Of a stretch of DNA of 64,000 bases, positions 40,596 to 50,319 are shown piece after piece. Source of the DNA: Polynucleobacter sp. CS-Odin-A6 (GTDB lineage: Bacteria > Pseudomonadota > Gammaproteobacteria > Burkholderiales > Burkholderiaceae). The notes under the pieces were generated by a model, which was given only the letters and a program-made list of their open reading frames with translations, searched no databases and had not been told where the DNA came from. The position numbers and the translations under genes were made by a program. How positions within the stretch are numbered: position 1 is the stretch's first letter; every line of letters starts with the position of its first letter. The DNA lies in assembly GCF_018882095.1 (NCBI RefSeq), contig NZ_JACVPD010000001.1, positions 851,100-915,099 of the forward strand. The letters run 5' to 3'.

Positions 40596-41573
40596 TCATT
40601 CACTGATGATAAGCTCTAACTTATCAGTATCAATACAAAAATTCCGAATTCCTTCAGCCAACTTCTCTGTCGCCATCGCATCATTATTTAGCTGCAATCT
40701 AAAACTAGACTCATCAAGCTTCAGAGGGGAGATCTGCTCACTCGCCAAAGCACTTGCAGCCTGACTAGCATCGAGCTTCTTCTCAACCACAGCTGTGCTC
40801 TTCTGAAGATCACCTAAAAGCTCTGGACTGATGGTGAGCAAGTCACAACCAGCGAGCTCTAATATTTGATTCGTGTTACGAAAACTCGCACCCATAATTT
40901 CAGTAGCAATACCAAAGTGTTTGTAATAGTGAAAGATGCGTTTTACTGAGGTGACGCCAGGATCATTAGCGCCGCCATGAATGGCATCACTCCAATTGCT
41001 GCCCAGTTTAGTTTTGTGCCAATCCGTAATGCGCCCGACAAATGGGGAGATCAATGTTGCATGAACTGCCCCGCAGGCAGCCGCCTGCACCAAAGAGAAG
41101 AGTAATGTCATGTTGCAATGAATGCCTTCGGCTTCCAAGACCTTCGCTGCCTGAATGCCTTCCCAGGTGCCGGCTAACTTAATTAAGATGCGATTTCGAT
41201 CAATGCCATGGGATTCGTACAGTGAGATGAGATGCCGAGCCTTCTGAATCGTTGCCTCGGTATCAAATGAAAGCCGAGCATCTACTTCAGTCGAAACCCT
41301 GCCAGGGATGATCTTCAAAATCTCGAGTCCAAAGGCAACCAGGATGTAGTCCACCAGCTCAACCGGTTTCATGCCTGGGTGTGCTGATTTCACCTGATGA
41401 ACCAAGGCCTGATAGTTGGCTTGCTGAGCAGCCTTAAGGATCAAGGAAGGGTTGGTAGTAGCATCCTGTGGCTGGTATTCCTCCATACGCTCAAAATCGC
41501 CCGTATCGGCTACGACGGTCGTCAGTTTTTTAAGTTGCTGCAGTTGGCTTGGGGTAGAAGTAGGAGAGGTCAT
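40596..41573 (-). CDS. tal: Transaldolase
   Basis: Transfers a dihydroxyacetone unit in the non-oxidative pentose phosphate pathway. Key segments are [12 protein letters not shown] near the N-terminus, the Schiff-base Lys in [15 protein letters not shown], and [16 protein letters not shown] and [13 protein letters not shown] 41573 is preferred over TTG 41588, and gives 325 aa. It diverges from rpiA, so two pentose-phosphate enzymes share a 109-bp promoter region. Confidence 0.94.
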   Translation of the reverse strand: MTSPTSTPSQLQQLKKLTTVVADTGDFERMEEYQPQDATTNPSLILKAAQQANYQALVHQVKSAHPGMKPVELVDYILVAFGLEILKIIPGRVSTEVDARLSFDTEATIQKARHLISLYESHGIDRNRILIKLAGTWEGIQAAKVLEAEGIHCNMTLLFSLVQAAACGAVHATLISPFVGRITDWHKTKLGSNWSDAIHGGANDPGVTSVKRIFHYYKHFGIATEIMGASFRNTNQILELAGCDLLTISPELLGDLQKSTAVVEKKLDASQAASALASEQISPLKLDESSFRLQLNNDAMATEKLAEGIRNFCIDTDKLELIISE

Positions 41574-41682
41574 CAGGATCTTCGTCAATCGGGATTAATT
41601 AATGTCGGCTTTATATTGAATATCATATGATAGATGTATCAATAACACTGTTCCAGTACAGACAAAGGCATCTAGGAAGCCC

Positions 41683-42393
41683 ATGAATCAAGATCAACTC
41701 AAGCAATTGGTAGGGGAGGCAGCGCGTGACGAGGTGTTAAAGCTTCCCGCTGGTCAGGTATTGGGTATTGGCACGGGCTCTACTGCCAATTGCTTTATCG
41801 ATGCCCTGGCAGCCTATCGGAGTCATTTCTCTGGAGCGGTATCGAGCTCCAATGCCACTACCGAACGTCTCCTAAAGCATGGTTTTCAGGTTTTAGATCC
41901 TAATGACGTAAATGTTTTACCTGTTTACGTTGATGGCGCTGATGAAATCGATCCCGCTGGACATATGATCAAAGGTGGCGGCGGTGCTTTAACCCGAGAA
42001 AAGATCATTGCTTCCATGGCTAAGCAATTTATCTGTATTTGCGATGCCTCCAAACAGGTTTCCGTATTGGGTAGCTTTGCCTTACCGGTGGAAATTATTC
42101 CTCTGTCTAGGGGAATTGTTGCTCAAGAGCTGGCAAAGCTGGGCGGTACAGTGAGCCTCAGAATGGCCAAAGTGACGCGTACGGATTTAGACCAGACTCC
42201 GAGCGAGCCTTTTGTAACGGATAACGGCGGCTGGATTTTAGATATTGCCGGTCTACAAATAACAAACCCGCTGGCACTAGAGTCTCAAATCAATCAAATC
42301 GCGGGTGTGATTACAGTCGGCTTGTTCGCAAAAGAGAAGGCCAACATTCTCCTGGTGAGTAATGCAGCTGGCGTGAGTAAAGTCACTTTCTAA
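41683..42393 (+). CDS. rpiA: Ribose-5-phosphate isomerase A
   Basis: Interconverts ribose-5-phosphate and ribulose-5-phosphate. The phosphate loop is GIGTGSTANCFIDAL; the active-site Asp/Lys are in VDGADEIDP and KGGGGALTREK. The length of 236 aa is slightly above E. coli's 219. It is divergently transcribed from tal and has a terminator just after the stop codon. Confidence 0.95.
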   Translation: MNQDQLKQLVGEAARDEVLKLPAGQVLGIGTGSTANCFIDALAAYRSHFSGAVSSSNATTERLLKHGFQVLDPNDVNVLPVYVDGADEIDPAGHMIKGGGGALTREKIIASMAKQFICICDASKQVSVLGSFALPVEIIPLSRGIVAQELAKLGGTVSLRMAKVTRTDLDQTPSEPFVTDNGGWILDIAGLQITNPLALESQINQIAGVITVGLFAKEKANILLVSNAAGVSKVTF

Positions 42394-42398
42394 TTAAA

Positions 42399-42438
42399 AA
42401 ACCCGACGGGGCAGCAAGCTGATCCATCGGGTTTGTTT
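42399..42438 (+). terminator. Terminator of rpiA
   Basis: AAACCCGA / TCGGGTTT (42399-42406 and 42427-42434) with an inner CAGC-AA-GCTG stem, followed by GTTTG. Confidence 0.65.
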
Positions 42439-42492
42439 GCCATGAAGAACATGGCGGAGACAAAAGGAAGAGATTGAGTTCCTGATGTCCAA

Positions 42493-42512
42493 TAAGCATA
42501 TAGATATGCTTA
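42493..42512. repeat. Perfect 20-bp inverted repeat
   Basis: TAAGCATAT-AG-ATATGCTTA lies in the otherwise empty 175 bp between the rpiA terminator and the yggX 3' end. It could be an operator or hairpin; no gene start is near. Confidence 0.6.
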
Positions 42513-42613
42513 CGTGTAGTGGCTTGCGCCAATGTAGTTAGTCACAAAAGCTGACCAGCTACCAATTCATCCTATTCCCCTCAAACTCAATCGTCAAGGG
42601 ATAGCAAAAATAT

Positions 42614-42886
42614 TTATTCAGTAGGTGGAACGTAGCCCTGAGCTAAGTCTGCACCACCTTCAAAGAAGTGTTTTTCAACTTGCTTGAGAAGATATTGGCG
42701 CGCACGGGGATCTGCCATATTGAGCCGATTCTCATTAATCAACATCGTCTGATGTTTTAACCAATCTGCCCAAGCCTCTTTAGAAACTTGATTCCAAATC
42801 TTTTTACCAAGATCACCAGGCAATGGAGCAAAGTCCATCCCTTCAGCTTCTTTATTGAGTTTGATACATTGAACCATGCGTGCCAT
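42614..42886 (-). CDS. yggX: Fe(II) trafficking / oxidative damage protection protein YggX
   Basis: A 90-aa protein of the YggX family, implicated in iron-sulfur cluster protection and labile iron. It has the typical [24 protein letters not shown] start with the conserved Cys, and [22 protein letters not shown]. It lies 86 bp after argA in the same direction; a 14-bp tandem repeat sits between. Confidence 0.95.
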   Translation of the reverse strand: MARMVQCIKLNKEAEGMDFAPLPGDLGKKIWNQVSKEAWADWLKHQTMLINENRLNMADPRARQYLLKQVEKHFFEGGADLAQGYVPPTE

Positions 42887-42938
42887 CTGTAATACCTTTC
42901 AAATACTGTTGAGTGTTTAGAGATCTGAGGTCAGAGTT

Positions 42939-42980
42939 CCGAAGTTAAAGCTCCGAAGTTAAAGCTCCGAAGTTAAAGCT
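42939..42980. repeat. 14-bp tandem repeat at the argA 3' end
   Basis: Three exact, contiguous copies of CCGAAGTTAAAGCT (42939-42952, 42953-42966, 42967-42980). The last contains the argA TAA stop (minus strand, 42973-42975), so each copy repeats the end of the gene with its stop. Confidence 0.95.
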
Positions 42981-44337
42981 CTTTAGTGAGAACCATCGAC
43001 TTGCGATCCCAGTTGTAAATTTGTTTTCTTTCTTCCGGCAGATCATCTACGGAGGCACGCTTAAAGCCGCGCTTTAAAAACCAATGCTCCGTTCTGGTCG
43101 TCAAGACGAAGAGCTTTTTAATGCCCTCCAGTTTTGCCCGCATTTCCACCCGCTTCAGTAAACGCTCTCCATCGCCCGAGCCTTGGACGTCTGGATCCAC
43201 TGCTAAGCAAGCAAGCTCACCTACACCATTAGGGAAGGGGAAGAGGGCGGCGCAGCCAAACAGAACGCGATCATGCTCAATCACCGAGAAGCGTTGAATA
43301 TCTCGCTCAATCACATCTTGACCGCGAGCAGCCAAAATACCTTCATCTTCAAGCGGACTTGTGAGCTGCAAAATGCCACCCACATCATCTTGATTGGCTT
43401 CACGTAGATTTTCAATATCGGAGGAGGCGAGCATCATGCCAATACCATCATGAGTAAAGAGCTCTTCTAAGAGCGCACCATCTCGATTACAAGGTAAGAA
43501 GTGCACACGGCTAACGCCCGCCCGAATAGCTCTACCAGCAATATTCAGTAAGCTCTTCAGCCCCAGATCGAGCTCTTGGTGACTGGCTATATACTCATTC
43601 AGCTGCGGCATGGAGAGCTCAGTAATGTAATCACCTTCCGCATCCTTTAGGCCAGCATGGGGGCTTAAAAAGATGAGCTTATCTGCTTTGAGTGCGGCAG
43701 CGGTAGAAGCAGCGACATCTTCAAAAGCCAAATTAAATGCTTGACCTGTTGGCGAGAAACCTAACGGCGATAGCAACACAATCTTATTGCTATCGAGTGA
43801 AAGCTTGATTGAAGTAGAGTCGACCTTGCGCACCAGACCGGTATGAATGTAATCCGTTCCCTCAACTACACCCACTGGCATCGCAGTAATAAAGTTACCC
43901 GAGATCACCGAGATGCGAGATCCTGCCATGGGAGTATTGGGAAGTCCACGGCTAAATGCCGCTTCAATATCTAGGCGCAATTCACCAGCAGCCTCTTTGG
44001 AGCACTCTAAGGCGGCGGCATCCGTAATCCGATAACTGTGCATGGCGCTTTTGCCAAACTGACTCTTGATGTTCCGGAGCATGAGCTGCTCTTCAATTTG
44101 CGGACGGATGCCATGAACCAACACAATCCGCATACCCATGGCATGCAACATGGCGATATCTTCAATCAGGTTTTCTAGACCAATTTCTTGGACTAATTCA
44201 CCAGCAAAGGCAATAACAAAGGTCTTTTCACGGAAGCTATGAATATAGGGCGCAACGTCACGCAGCCATCCTACAAAAGGAAAGTTGGAGCTGGATTCTT
44301 CGGCATTTGAGCCGGGGTTTGGTGCATTTGTTGGCAT
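42973..44337 (-). CDS. argA: N-acetylglutamate synthase (amino-acid kinase + GNAT)
   Basis: The first step of arginine synthesis, acetylating glutamate with acetyl-CoA. The N-terminal amino-acid-kinase-like domain (to about residue 300) carries LVHGIRPQIEEQL and LLSPLGFSPTGQAFNL. The C-terminal GNAT domain has the acetyl-CoA loop VDPDVQGSGDGERLLK. The length of 454 aa is close to E. coli ArgA (443). Feedback inhibition by arginine is a property of the family. The start ATG 44337 is only 17 bp from the divergent hrpA start. Confidence 0.94.
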   Translation of the reverse strand: MPTNAPNPGSNAEESSSNFPFVGWLRDVAPYIHSFREKTFVIAFAGELVQEIGLENLIEDIAMLHAMGMRIVLVHGIRPQIEEQLMLRNIKSQFGKSAMHSYRITDAAALECSKEAAGELRLDIEAAFSRGLPNTPMAGSRISVISGNFITAMPVGVVEGTDYIHTGLVRKVDSTSIKLSLDSNKIVLLSPLGFSPTGQAFNLAFEDVAASTAAALKADKLIFLSPHAGLKDAEGDYITELSMPQLNEYIASHQELDLGLKSLLNIAGRAIRAGVSRVHFLPCNRDGALLEELFTHDGIGMMLASSDIENLREANQDDVGGILQLTSPLEDEGILAARGQDVIERDIQRFSVIEHDRVLFGCAALFPFPNGVGELACLAVDPDVQGSGDGERLLKRVEMRAKLEGIKKLFVLTTRTEHWFLKRGFKRASVDDLPEERKQIYNWDRKSMVLTKEL

Positions 44338-44354
44338 AGTGAGAAAATTATAGG

Positions 44355-47300
44355 GTGCAAGAGCCTATAAACCAACAAAAACCCAAAGCAAGCCCTGCGA
44401 CTGTGCCTGCTTCCAACACCCCGAGACGACTTGAGATTCGCTTTCCGGAGGAGTTGCCGGTCTCTGGCCAGCGTCAAATCATCAAAGATGCCCTGAGCGC
44501 ACATCAAGTTGTCATTGTCTGTGGTGAGACGGGCTCAGGTAAAACAACCCAATTACCCAAGATTTGCTTAGACCTTGGCAGAGGCACCATGAATGGGGGC
44601 AAGCTCATTGGGCATACTCAGCCTCGCCGGATTGCTGCCACCGCGACTGCTAAGCGTATCGCGCAAGAGCTAGGCACCCCGATTGGCCAGGATGTGGGCT
44701 ACCAGATCCGTTTTGCCGATAAGACCAGTCAAGGTGCTTCGATCAAGTTAATGACCGATGGCATTTTGCTGGCAGAGACGCAACGCGATCCTCAGCTGCG
44801 CGCTTATGACACGCTCATCATCGATGAGGCTCATGAACGTAGTCTCAATATTGATTTTCTATTGGGCTATTTGCGCCAGTTACTGCCGAAGCGCCCAGAC
44901 CTCAAGCTGATCATTACTTCCGCCACGATTGACGCTCAACGCTTCTCTGAGCATTTTGCGGTGCACGGTAAATCTGCTCCCGTAATCGAGGTGAGTGGGC
45001 GACTCTTTCCGGTAGAGCAGCGATATGAGCCGCTTGAGCCTGATGCAAAGCCGGATGGCAAGAAAGTATTTAAGGAAGTAAAAGAACTTCCGGACGCGGT
45101 AGTAGAGGCCATCTCTAATGTGTGGCGAGAGGGAGCATTGGGAGCCGGTGATGTACTGGTCTTTTTACCGGGGGAGCGAGAAATTCGGGATTGTGCTGAA
45201 ACCCTCAGAAAAGACCATGTACTACAACAGCGCTTTCATCCGGAGATCTTGAGTCTCTTCGCCCGGCAATCAGTTGCTGAACAAGAGCGCGTCTTTAATC
45301 CAGGTAATGGTCGGCGCATCATTCTGACCACCAATGTGGCTGAGACTTCTTTAACGGTTCCCAATATTCGCTATGTGGTGGATAGCGGCCTAGCACGAGT
45401 CAAGCGCTACTCCTATCGTAATAAAGTAGAGCAATTGCAGATTGAGTCCATCTCTCAAGCGGCGGCCAATCAAAGAGCAGGCCGTTGTGGACGCGTATCA
45501 GATGGTATTTGTATTCGTCTTTATAGCGAGCAGGATTATTTAGGGCGCGCCAAATTTACTGATCCAGAAATCTTACGCAGCTCCTTAGCAGCAGTGTTGC
45601 TGCGCATGAGCTCTCTGCGCTTACCCAGAATTCAAGAATTTCCCTTTATTGATAAGCCATTGGGTCGTGCCATTGCCGATGGAGTCCAGCTCTTAGATGA
45701 GTTGGGTGCAATTGTGTATGACGATGTGGCTGCTGCTGATATCAAGGATATCAACCACAGCTTCAAGCTAACACCGATTGGCAAACAATTAGCAGACCTA
45801 CCCCTCGATCCACGGATCGGTCGGATGCTCTTAGCCGCCAAAGAACAACAGGCATTACGTGAAGTCACCATCATTGCTTCTGCTCTAGCTACGCAAGATC
45901 CCCGCGATCGACCGATGGACCAAGCTGCTGCTGCCGATCAAGCCCACCTTCAATTTGCTGATGAGCGTTCTGAGTTCCTCAGCTATGTCAAGCTGTGGGA
46001 TTGGTATCAGGATGCACTAAAACACAAACACAGCAATCGTCAGTTAGAAAATCTCTGCAAGAGTAAATTTTTGTCGCCAAGACGTTTGCGTGAATGGCGG
46101 GATGTTCATGGCCAACTGCATACGATGTTGGGTGAAAAAGGCTGGAAAGAAAATCCATCCGCTGCCACCTATGAACAGGTCCATCTCTCCTTATTAACTG
46201 GCTTGTTAGGCTATGTTGCTAAAAAAGAAGAGGATGAAAAATCACAAGAGCGTGGTAGTAAGACTGGTGGCTACATTGGTGCACGCGGTATCCGTCCATT
46301 TATTTGGCCAGGTTCCACGATTGGTAAGAAAGCCGGAGCTTGGATTCTGGCGGGGGAACTTCAAGAAACCAATCGCATGTATGCGCGGACGATTGCCAAG
46401 ATTGAGCCTCAGTGGGTTGAAAAAGTAGCCGCTCATCGCCTCATCAAGTCTCTCAGTGAGCCCTTTTGGGATAGTCGTCAAGGCGAGGTCATGGCATTTG
46501 AGCGGGGCACCCTCTACGGATTACCCATCTATCACGGACGTCGAGTGCGTTATGAGGCACATAACCCTGAAGATGCGCGGACGTTATTTATTAGCCAGGC
46601 TTTAGTCCAAGAAGAAATGTTTGGACGCATGGATACTCCTGCATTAATGCGAGAAACAGAAGCGGATGCCAGAAAAAAATACCCTGGTAGTTTTGAATTT
46701 TTCTGGCATAACCGCAGGCTTATAAAGGAGATCGAGGCCTTGGAGCATCGCTCACGTCGGCCGGATGTCTTGGTGGATGATGATCTGTTATTTGCTTTTT
46801 ATGATTCACGGATTCCGCCAGAGGTTCTCAGTAGAGAGAGCATGAAGGCTTGGCTGAGAAAGACTTCCCAAAAAGACGACGCCACTCTGGAATCAAGTGA
46901 TAGTCTCCTGCGTTTATCTAAAGCAGACTTAATGCGCCACGAGGCTGCTGGTATTACAGTAGATCGTTATCCTAAAAAGATGATGGTCGGCGGTAGTGAT
47001 CTGAGTTTGACTTATCACTTTGAACCAGGCAGTCCCAAAGATGGTGTCACCTTAGTTGTGCCTTTGACGCTGCTCAATCAAGTGGATGGGCGCCGTTGTG
47101 AGTGGTTAGTGCCAGGCATGTGTGAAGAAAAAATACAGCTCTTACTGAAGTCACTCCCCCAAAAATTACGTCGTCACTGTGTTCCCTTGCCAGAGTATGC
47201 CAAATCCTTCCTAGAGCGGAGGCTGACAGAAAGGCAGTTTGGCATTGGCGACTTCTTGGATAGCTTGATTACTGATATCAGGCAGGAGCGTGGTTTAGAA

Positions 47301-48437
47301 ATTAAACGCTCCGACTTTAGGCCAGAAGCTTTACCCATCCATTCTTCAATGAATTTTCGTTTAGTCGATGAGCATGGACGGCAACTGGAGTTAGAGCGAA
47401 ATCTAGTGCGGCTTCGTGCGGAGTATGGAGAAACCGCTCGTACTGCCTTTCAGGCGATTGCTCAGCAAGCCATTCATGAAGAGCTGGGTGCGGATAGTGC
47501 GCCAACCGATGCTAGCGTAGCTAGTAAAGTGAATCCATCAAACGCTAGCTCTGCGGTGAAAAAGGTAGAGCAGGGCGGCTATCGCAGTTGGGACTTTGGC
47601 GAGCTCCCTGAGACGCTAGAAATTCAGAAGGGCAATCGCACTTTATTTGGCTATCCCGCATTAGTGGATCGGATTGAAGCCTGTGATCTCGAAGTATTTG
47701 ATGATTTACTTGAAGCTAGAAAACATCACTGGCAAGGCCTGCGTCGACTGTTTGCTTTATCGAATAAAGACACGCTTAAAGCACTGCAAAAACAGCTCCC
47801 TGGAATTCGTGAGCTTGGTCTGCTATTTATCAATATAGGTTCAGTCGATGACTTAATTGAGCAAATACTCCATCTCGCTCTAGAGAGGGCATTTATGAAT
47901 GACCCATTACCTGTGAATGCGGAGCAATTCGCGGAGCGTCTCCAAGCAGGAAAACCCCGCTTAGCCTTAATCGCTCAAGAAATATCGAAGCATGCATTAG
48001 CGGCCTTACAGGCCAATGCCGATCTGCAGAAAAAACTGGCGCAGGCAAAAGCGGCTTCATCGAGCGCTTATGGGGACATACAGACTCAAGTGCAAGGCTT
48101 AATTTTTCCCAGATTTATCTCAGATACGCCTTATGCGCAGCTGGTTCATTTCCCTAGGTACCTGAAGGCTATTGTTTTGCGTATTGATAAGTTGCGCTCC
48201 AATCCGAGTAGAGATGCCCAGTGTCAAAAAGAGTGGGAGTCTGTTGCTCGCCCTTGGCAAAAACTTCTTCAAGGTAGTCGTGGATCTGCTGCCTATGCAA
48301 TGACTGAAGACCAGGCGCTAACCGATTTTCGCTGGCAGTTAGAGGAATTGAGGGTTGCCTTGTATGCCCAAGAGTTAAAAACGCCAACCCCAATGTCTCT
48401 CAAACGTCTCGAAAAAGTGCTTGCTAGCTTGCGTTAG
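44355..48437 (+). CDS. hrpA: ATP-dependent RNA helicase HrpA
   Basis: A DEAH-box helicase of 1360 aa. Walker A is GETGSGKTTQLPK, motif II DEAHERSLN, motif III SATID and motif VI QRAGRCGR. HA2 and OB-fold regions follow, and then the long HrpA-specific C-terminal DUF3418 region. In E. coli it helps resolve collided ribosomes and process mRNA. It starts at GTG 44355, 17 bp from argA, so the two promoters must overlap or lie in coding DNA. Small Ala/Ser-rich insertions occur near residue 1055. Confidence 0.95.
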   Translation: MQEPINQQKPKASPATVPASNTPRRLEIRFPEELPVSGQRQIIKDALSAHQVVIVCGETGSGKTTQLPKICLDLGRGTMNGGKLIGHTQPRRIAATATAKRIAQELGTPIGQDVGYQIRFADKTSQGASIKLMTDGILLAETQRDPQLRAYDTLIIDEAHERSLNIDFLLGYLRQLLPKRPDLKLIITSATIDAQRFSEHFAVHGKSAPVIEVSGRLFPVEQRYEPLEPDAKPDGKKVFKEVKELPDAVVEAISNVWREGALGAGDVLVFLPGEREIRDCAETLRKDHVLQQRFHPEILSLFARQSVAEQERVFNPGNGRRIILTTNVAETSLTVPNIRYVVDSGLARVKRYSYRNKVEQLQIESISQAAANQRAGRCGRVSDGICIRLYSEQDYLGRAKFTDPEILRSSLAAVLLRMSSLRLPRIQEFPFIDKPLGRAIADGVQLLDELGAIVYDDVAAADIKDINHSFKLTPIGKQLADLPLDPRIGRMLLAAKEQQALREVTIIASALATQDPRDRPMDQAAAADQAHLQFADERSEFLSYVKLWDWYQDALKHKHSNRQLENLCKSKFLSPRRLREWRDVHGQLHTMLGEKGWKENPSAATYEQVHLSLLTGLLGYVAKKEEDEKSQERGSKTGGYIGARGIRPFIWPGSTIGKKAGAWILAGELQETNRMYARTIAKIEPQWVEKVAAHRLIKSLSEPFWDSRQGEVMAFERGTLYGLPIYHGRRVRYEAHNPEDARTLFISQALVQEEMFGRMDTPALMRETEADARKKYPGSFEFFWHNRRLIKEIEALEHRSRRPDVLVDDDLLFAFYDSRIPPEVLSRESMKAWLRKTSQKDDATLESSDSLLRLSKADLMRHEAAGITVDRYPKKMMVGGSDLSLTYHFEPGSPKDGVTLVVPLTLLNQVDGRRCEWLVPGMCEEKIQLLLKSLPQKLRRHCVPLPEYAKSFLERRLTERQFGIGDFLDSLITDIRQERGLEIKRSDFRPEALPIHSSMNFRLVDEHGRQLELERNLVRLRAEYGETARTAFQAIAQQAIHEELGADSAPTDASVASKVNPSNASSAVKKVEQGGYRSWDFGELPETLEIQKGNRTLFGYPALVDRIEACDLEVFDDLLEARKHHWQGLRRLFALSNKDTLKALQKQLPGIRELGLLFINIGSVDDLIEQILHLALERAFMNDPLPVNAEQFAERLQAGKPRLALIAQEISKHALAALQANADLQKKLAQAKAASSSAYGDIQTQVQGLIFPRFISDTPYAQLVHFPRYLKAIVLRIDKLRSNPSRDAQCQKEWESVARPWQKLLQGSRGSAAYAMTEDQALTDFRWQLEELRVALYAQELKTPTPMSLKRLEKVLASLR

Positions 48438-48496
48438 GTCAAAGGAGCCTATTTGCACTCGCTCCAGAGTGGGCTCAATTGCTTACAATGTAGGAT

Positions 48497-49525
48497 ATGC
48501 ATATATTTATCAGTAAAGCCAGATTTGGCGCTATTTCAGCCCTGGCAACATTTGCCTTCCTTGGCCCTCACGGCGCCGTATTGGCTCAAACATCATCAGT
48601 AGTGGATGCCAAGGCAGAGCCCAAGATAGCGATTGTCTTAAATTCGGGTGAGGCAACTGTGAGCTTGATTGATATGCCGACTCGTAAGGTGATTAAGACT
48701 GTCCCGGTTGGTAAAGAGCCTCACCATCTGATGATGACTCCCGACCAAAAGACGTTACTGGTGGCGAACGCTGCTGGTGATAATGTGACTCTAATGAATC
48801 CTGTGAGCGGTGAGTTGACAGGAAGAATCTCAGATATCATTGATCCATACCATATTGGCTACTCACCGAACTATAAATGGTTTGTTGCCAACGGTAATCG
48901 CTTAGATCGGGTGGATGTGTATCATGCGCAAGGCGCCGATTTGAAGCTAGCCAAATCAATCAAGCTTGGTAAGACACCAAGTCACGTAGCATTTACAGCA
49001 GATAGTAAAATCGCGTTCATTACCTTGCAGGACTCCAATGAGCTGGCTGCAATTGACTTAGATACTCAAACGGTAATTTGGAAAATGACTACGGGTAAAG
49101 TGCCAGCTGGCATTTGGATGACGCCTGGTGATCAGTATTTACTGGTTGGCATTACTGGTGAAGACAATGTCCAGGTAATCGATTGGAAAAATCGTAAAGA
49201 GGTAAAACGAATTTTTACTGGTAAGGGAGCCCATAACTTCCGTCCGCAAGGTGATAAAAAGCACGTCTTTGTGAGTAATCGCATTGCCTCAACCATTAGC
49301 TTAATTAATATGCAGACTTTAGAAAAAGTCGGTGATATTACTGGGCTACCTGCGGGACCAGATGATATGGAGATTACTCCTGATGGCAAGACTTTATGGG
49401 TGACCCTGCGCTTCTCTAAAAAAGTAGGCGTGATTGATATCCCTTCTATGAAGCTGGTCTCTGTCATACCAGTTGGTAAGTCGCCGCACGGCGTATTCTT
49501 TACCCCGCGCGCTGGTTGGGAGTAA
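48497..49525 (+). CDS. Exported YVTN-type beta-propeller protein
   Basis: A 342-aa protein with a signal peptide ending near AVLAQ (about residue 31). Repeats of the YVTN/cytochrome cd1-nirN-like propeller follow, with recurring MTPDQKTLLVANAAGDN, FTADSKIAFITLQDSN, MTPGDQYLLVGITGED and ITPDGKTLWVTLRFSKK. Members serve as periplasmic binding or scaffold proteins; no heme motif is visible. It lies 9 bp upstream of the deacetylase, in the same likely operon. Confidence 0.82.
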   Translation: MHIFISKARFGAISALATFAFLGPHGAVLAQTSSVVDAKAEPKIAIVLNSGEATVSLIDMPTRKVIKTVPVGKEPHHLMMTPDQKTLLVANAAGDNVTLMNPVSGELTGRISDIIDPYHIGYSPNYKWFVANGNRLDRVDVYHAQGADLKLAKSIKLGKTPSHVAFTADSKIAFITLQDSNELAAIDLDTQTVIWKMTTGKVPAGIWMTPGDQYLLVGITGEDNVQVIDWKNRKEVKRIFTGKGAHNFRPQGDKKHVFVSNRIASTISLINMQTLEKVGDITGLPAGPDDMEITPDGKTLWVTLRFSKKVGVIDIPSMKLVSVIPVGKSPHGVFFTPRAGWE

Positions 49526-49534
49526 TTTCAGTAC

Positions 49535-50305
49535 ATGCAGATGAAAGTGACTTTGGCGAGATTGGTGACGCTACTTTCATTGGCGATATTTCCAGTCCTG
49601 GTCTCTGCACAAGAGGGGCAGTGTAAAAAAACGGTTTACCTAACCTTTGATACCGGCAATATGTCAGTGGCGCAAACAGTCGCCGATATATTGCATCGTC
49701 AGAACATCAAAGTGACTTTTTTCCTTTCGAATGAAAAAACTAGCCGCGGTGATTTTGCCTTAGATGATTCTTGGAAGTCGTATTGGCAGGATCGCGTAAA
49801 AGAGGGTCATCACTTTGGCAGCCATACCTACGATCATGTCTACTTTATTAAAGACGGCCCTGGCGCAGAAATCTTTGCCAAGCCGCAATTTGGTCCTAAG
49901 GCAGGGATCATGAGTCTGTATAACGAAGCAAGTTACTGCCGAGAAATTAGAAGGGTGGATGATCGATTTAAGGAGCTCACTGATGCCAGCCTACAAAAAA
50001 TTTGGCGCGCTCCTGGCGGTAAAGCATCGCCCCGTTCCATTCGGATGGGAACCCAGTGTGGTTATCAGCATATTGGCTGGAGTCCTGCGGGATTTTTGGG
50101 TGATGAGCTAAGTTCCCAGACGCACTCCAATCCGGTGCTACTGGATCAAGCGAGCAGAAAGATGCAGGATGGGGATATTGCGATGGCTCATCTGGGAATT
50201 TGGTCCCGAAAGGATCCTTGGGCACCGGCCGTTTTAGAGCAACTCATTATTAATCTCAAAAATCGTGGCTTTTGTTTTGCAACTCTGCCAAAACTGGATA
50301 AATAG
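49535..50305 (+). CDS. Polysaccharide deacetylase (NodB) family protein
   Basis: A 256-aa secreted protein, signal peptide ending VLVSAQ. The NodB motifs are: MT1 LTFDTGN with D39 (catalytic base) but T40 in place of the usual metal-binding Asp; MT2 SHTYDH with H97 and H101; MT3 WRAPGGKAS. MT4/5 are near GWSPAGFLGDE and MAHLGIWS. The loss of the second Asp may alter metal binding. It probably acts on a periplasmic or cell-surface polysaccharide. It follows the YVTN protein. Confidence 0.8.
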   Translation: MQMKVTLARLVTLLSLAIFPVLVSAQEGQCKKTVYLTFDTGNMSVAQTVADILHRQNIKVTFFLSNEKTSRGDFALDDSWKSYWQDRVKEGHHFGSHTYDHVYFIKDGPGAEIFAKPQFGPKAGIMSLYNEASYCREIRRVDDRFKELTDASLQKIWRAPGGKASPRSIRMGTQCGYQHIGWSPAGFLGDELSSQTHSNPVLLDQASRKMQDGDIAMAHLGIWSRKDPWAPAVLEQLIINLKNRGFCFATLPKLDK

Positions 50306-50319
50306 GTCAAAATAAACAC

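Noticed and set aside
42399..42980. CRISPR-like array at the argA 3' end
   Set aside because: Units are 14 bp, contiguous and without spacers, so this is a simple tandem repeat; no cas genes are in the window.
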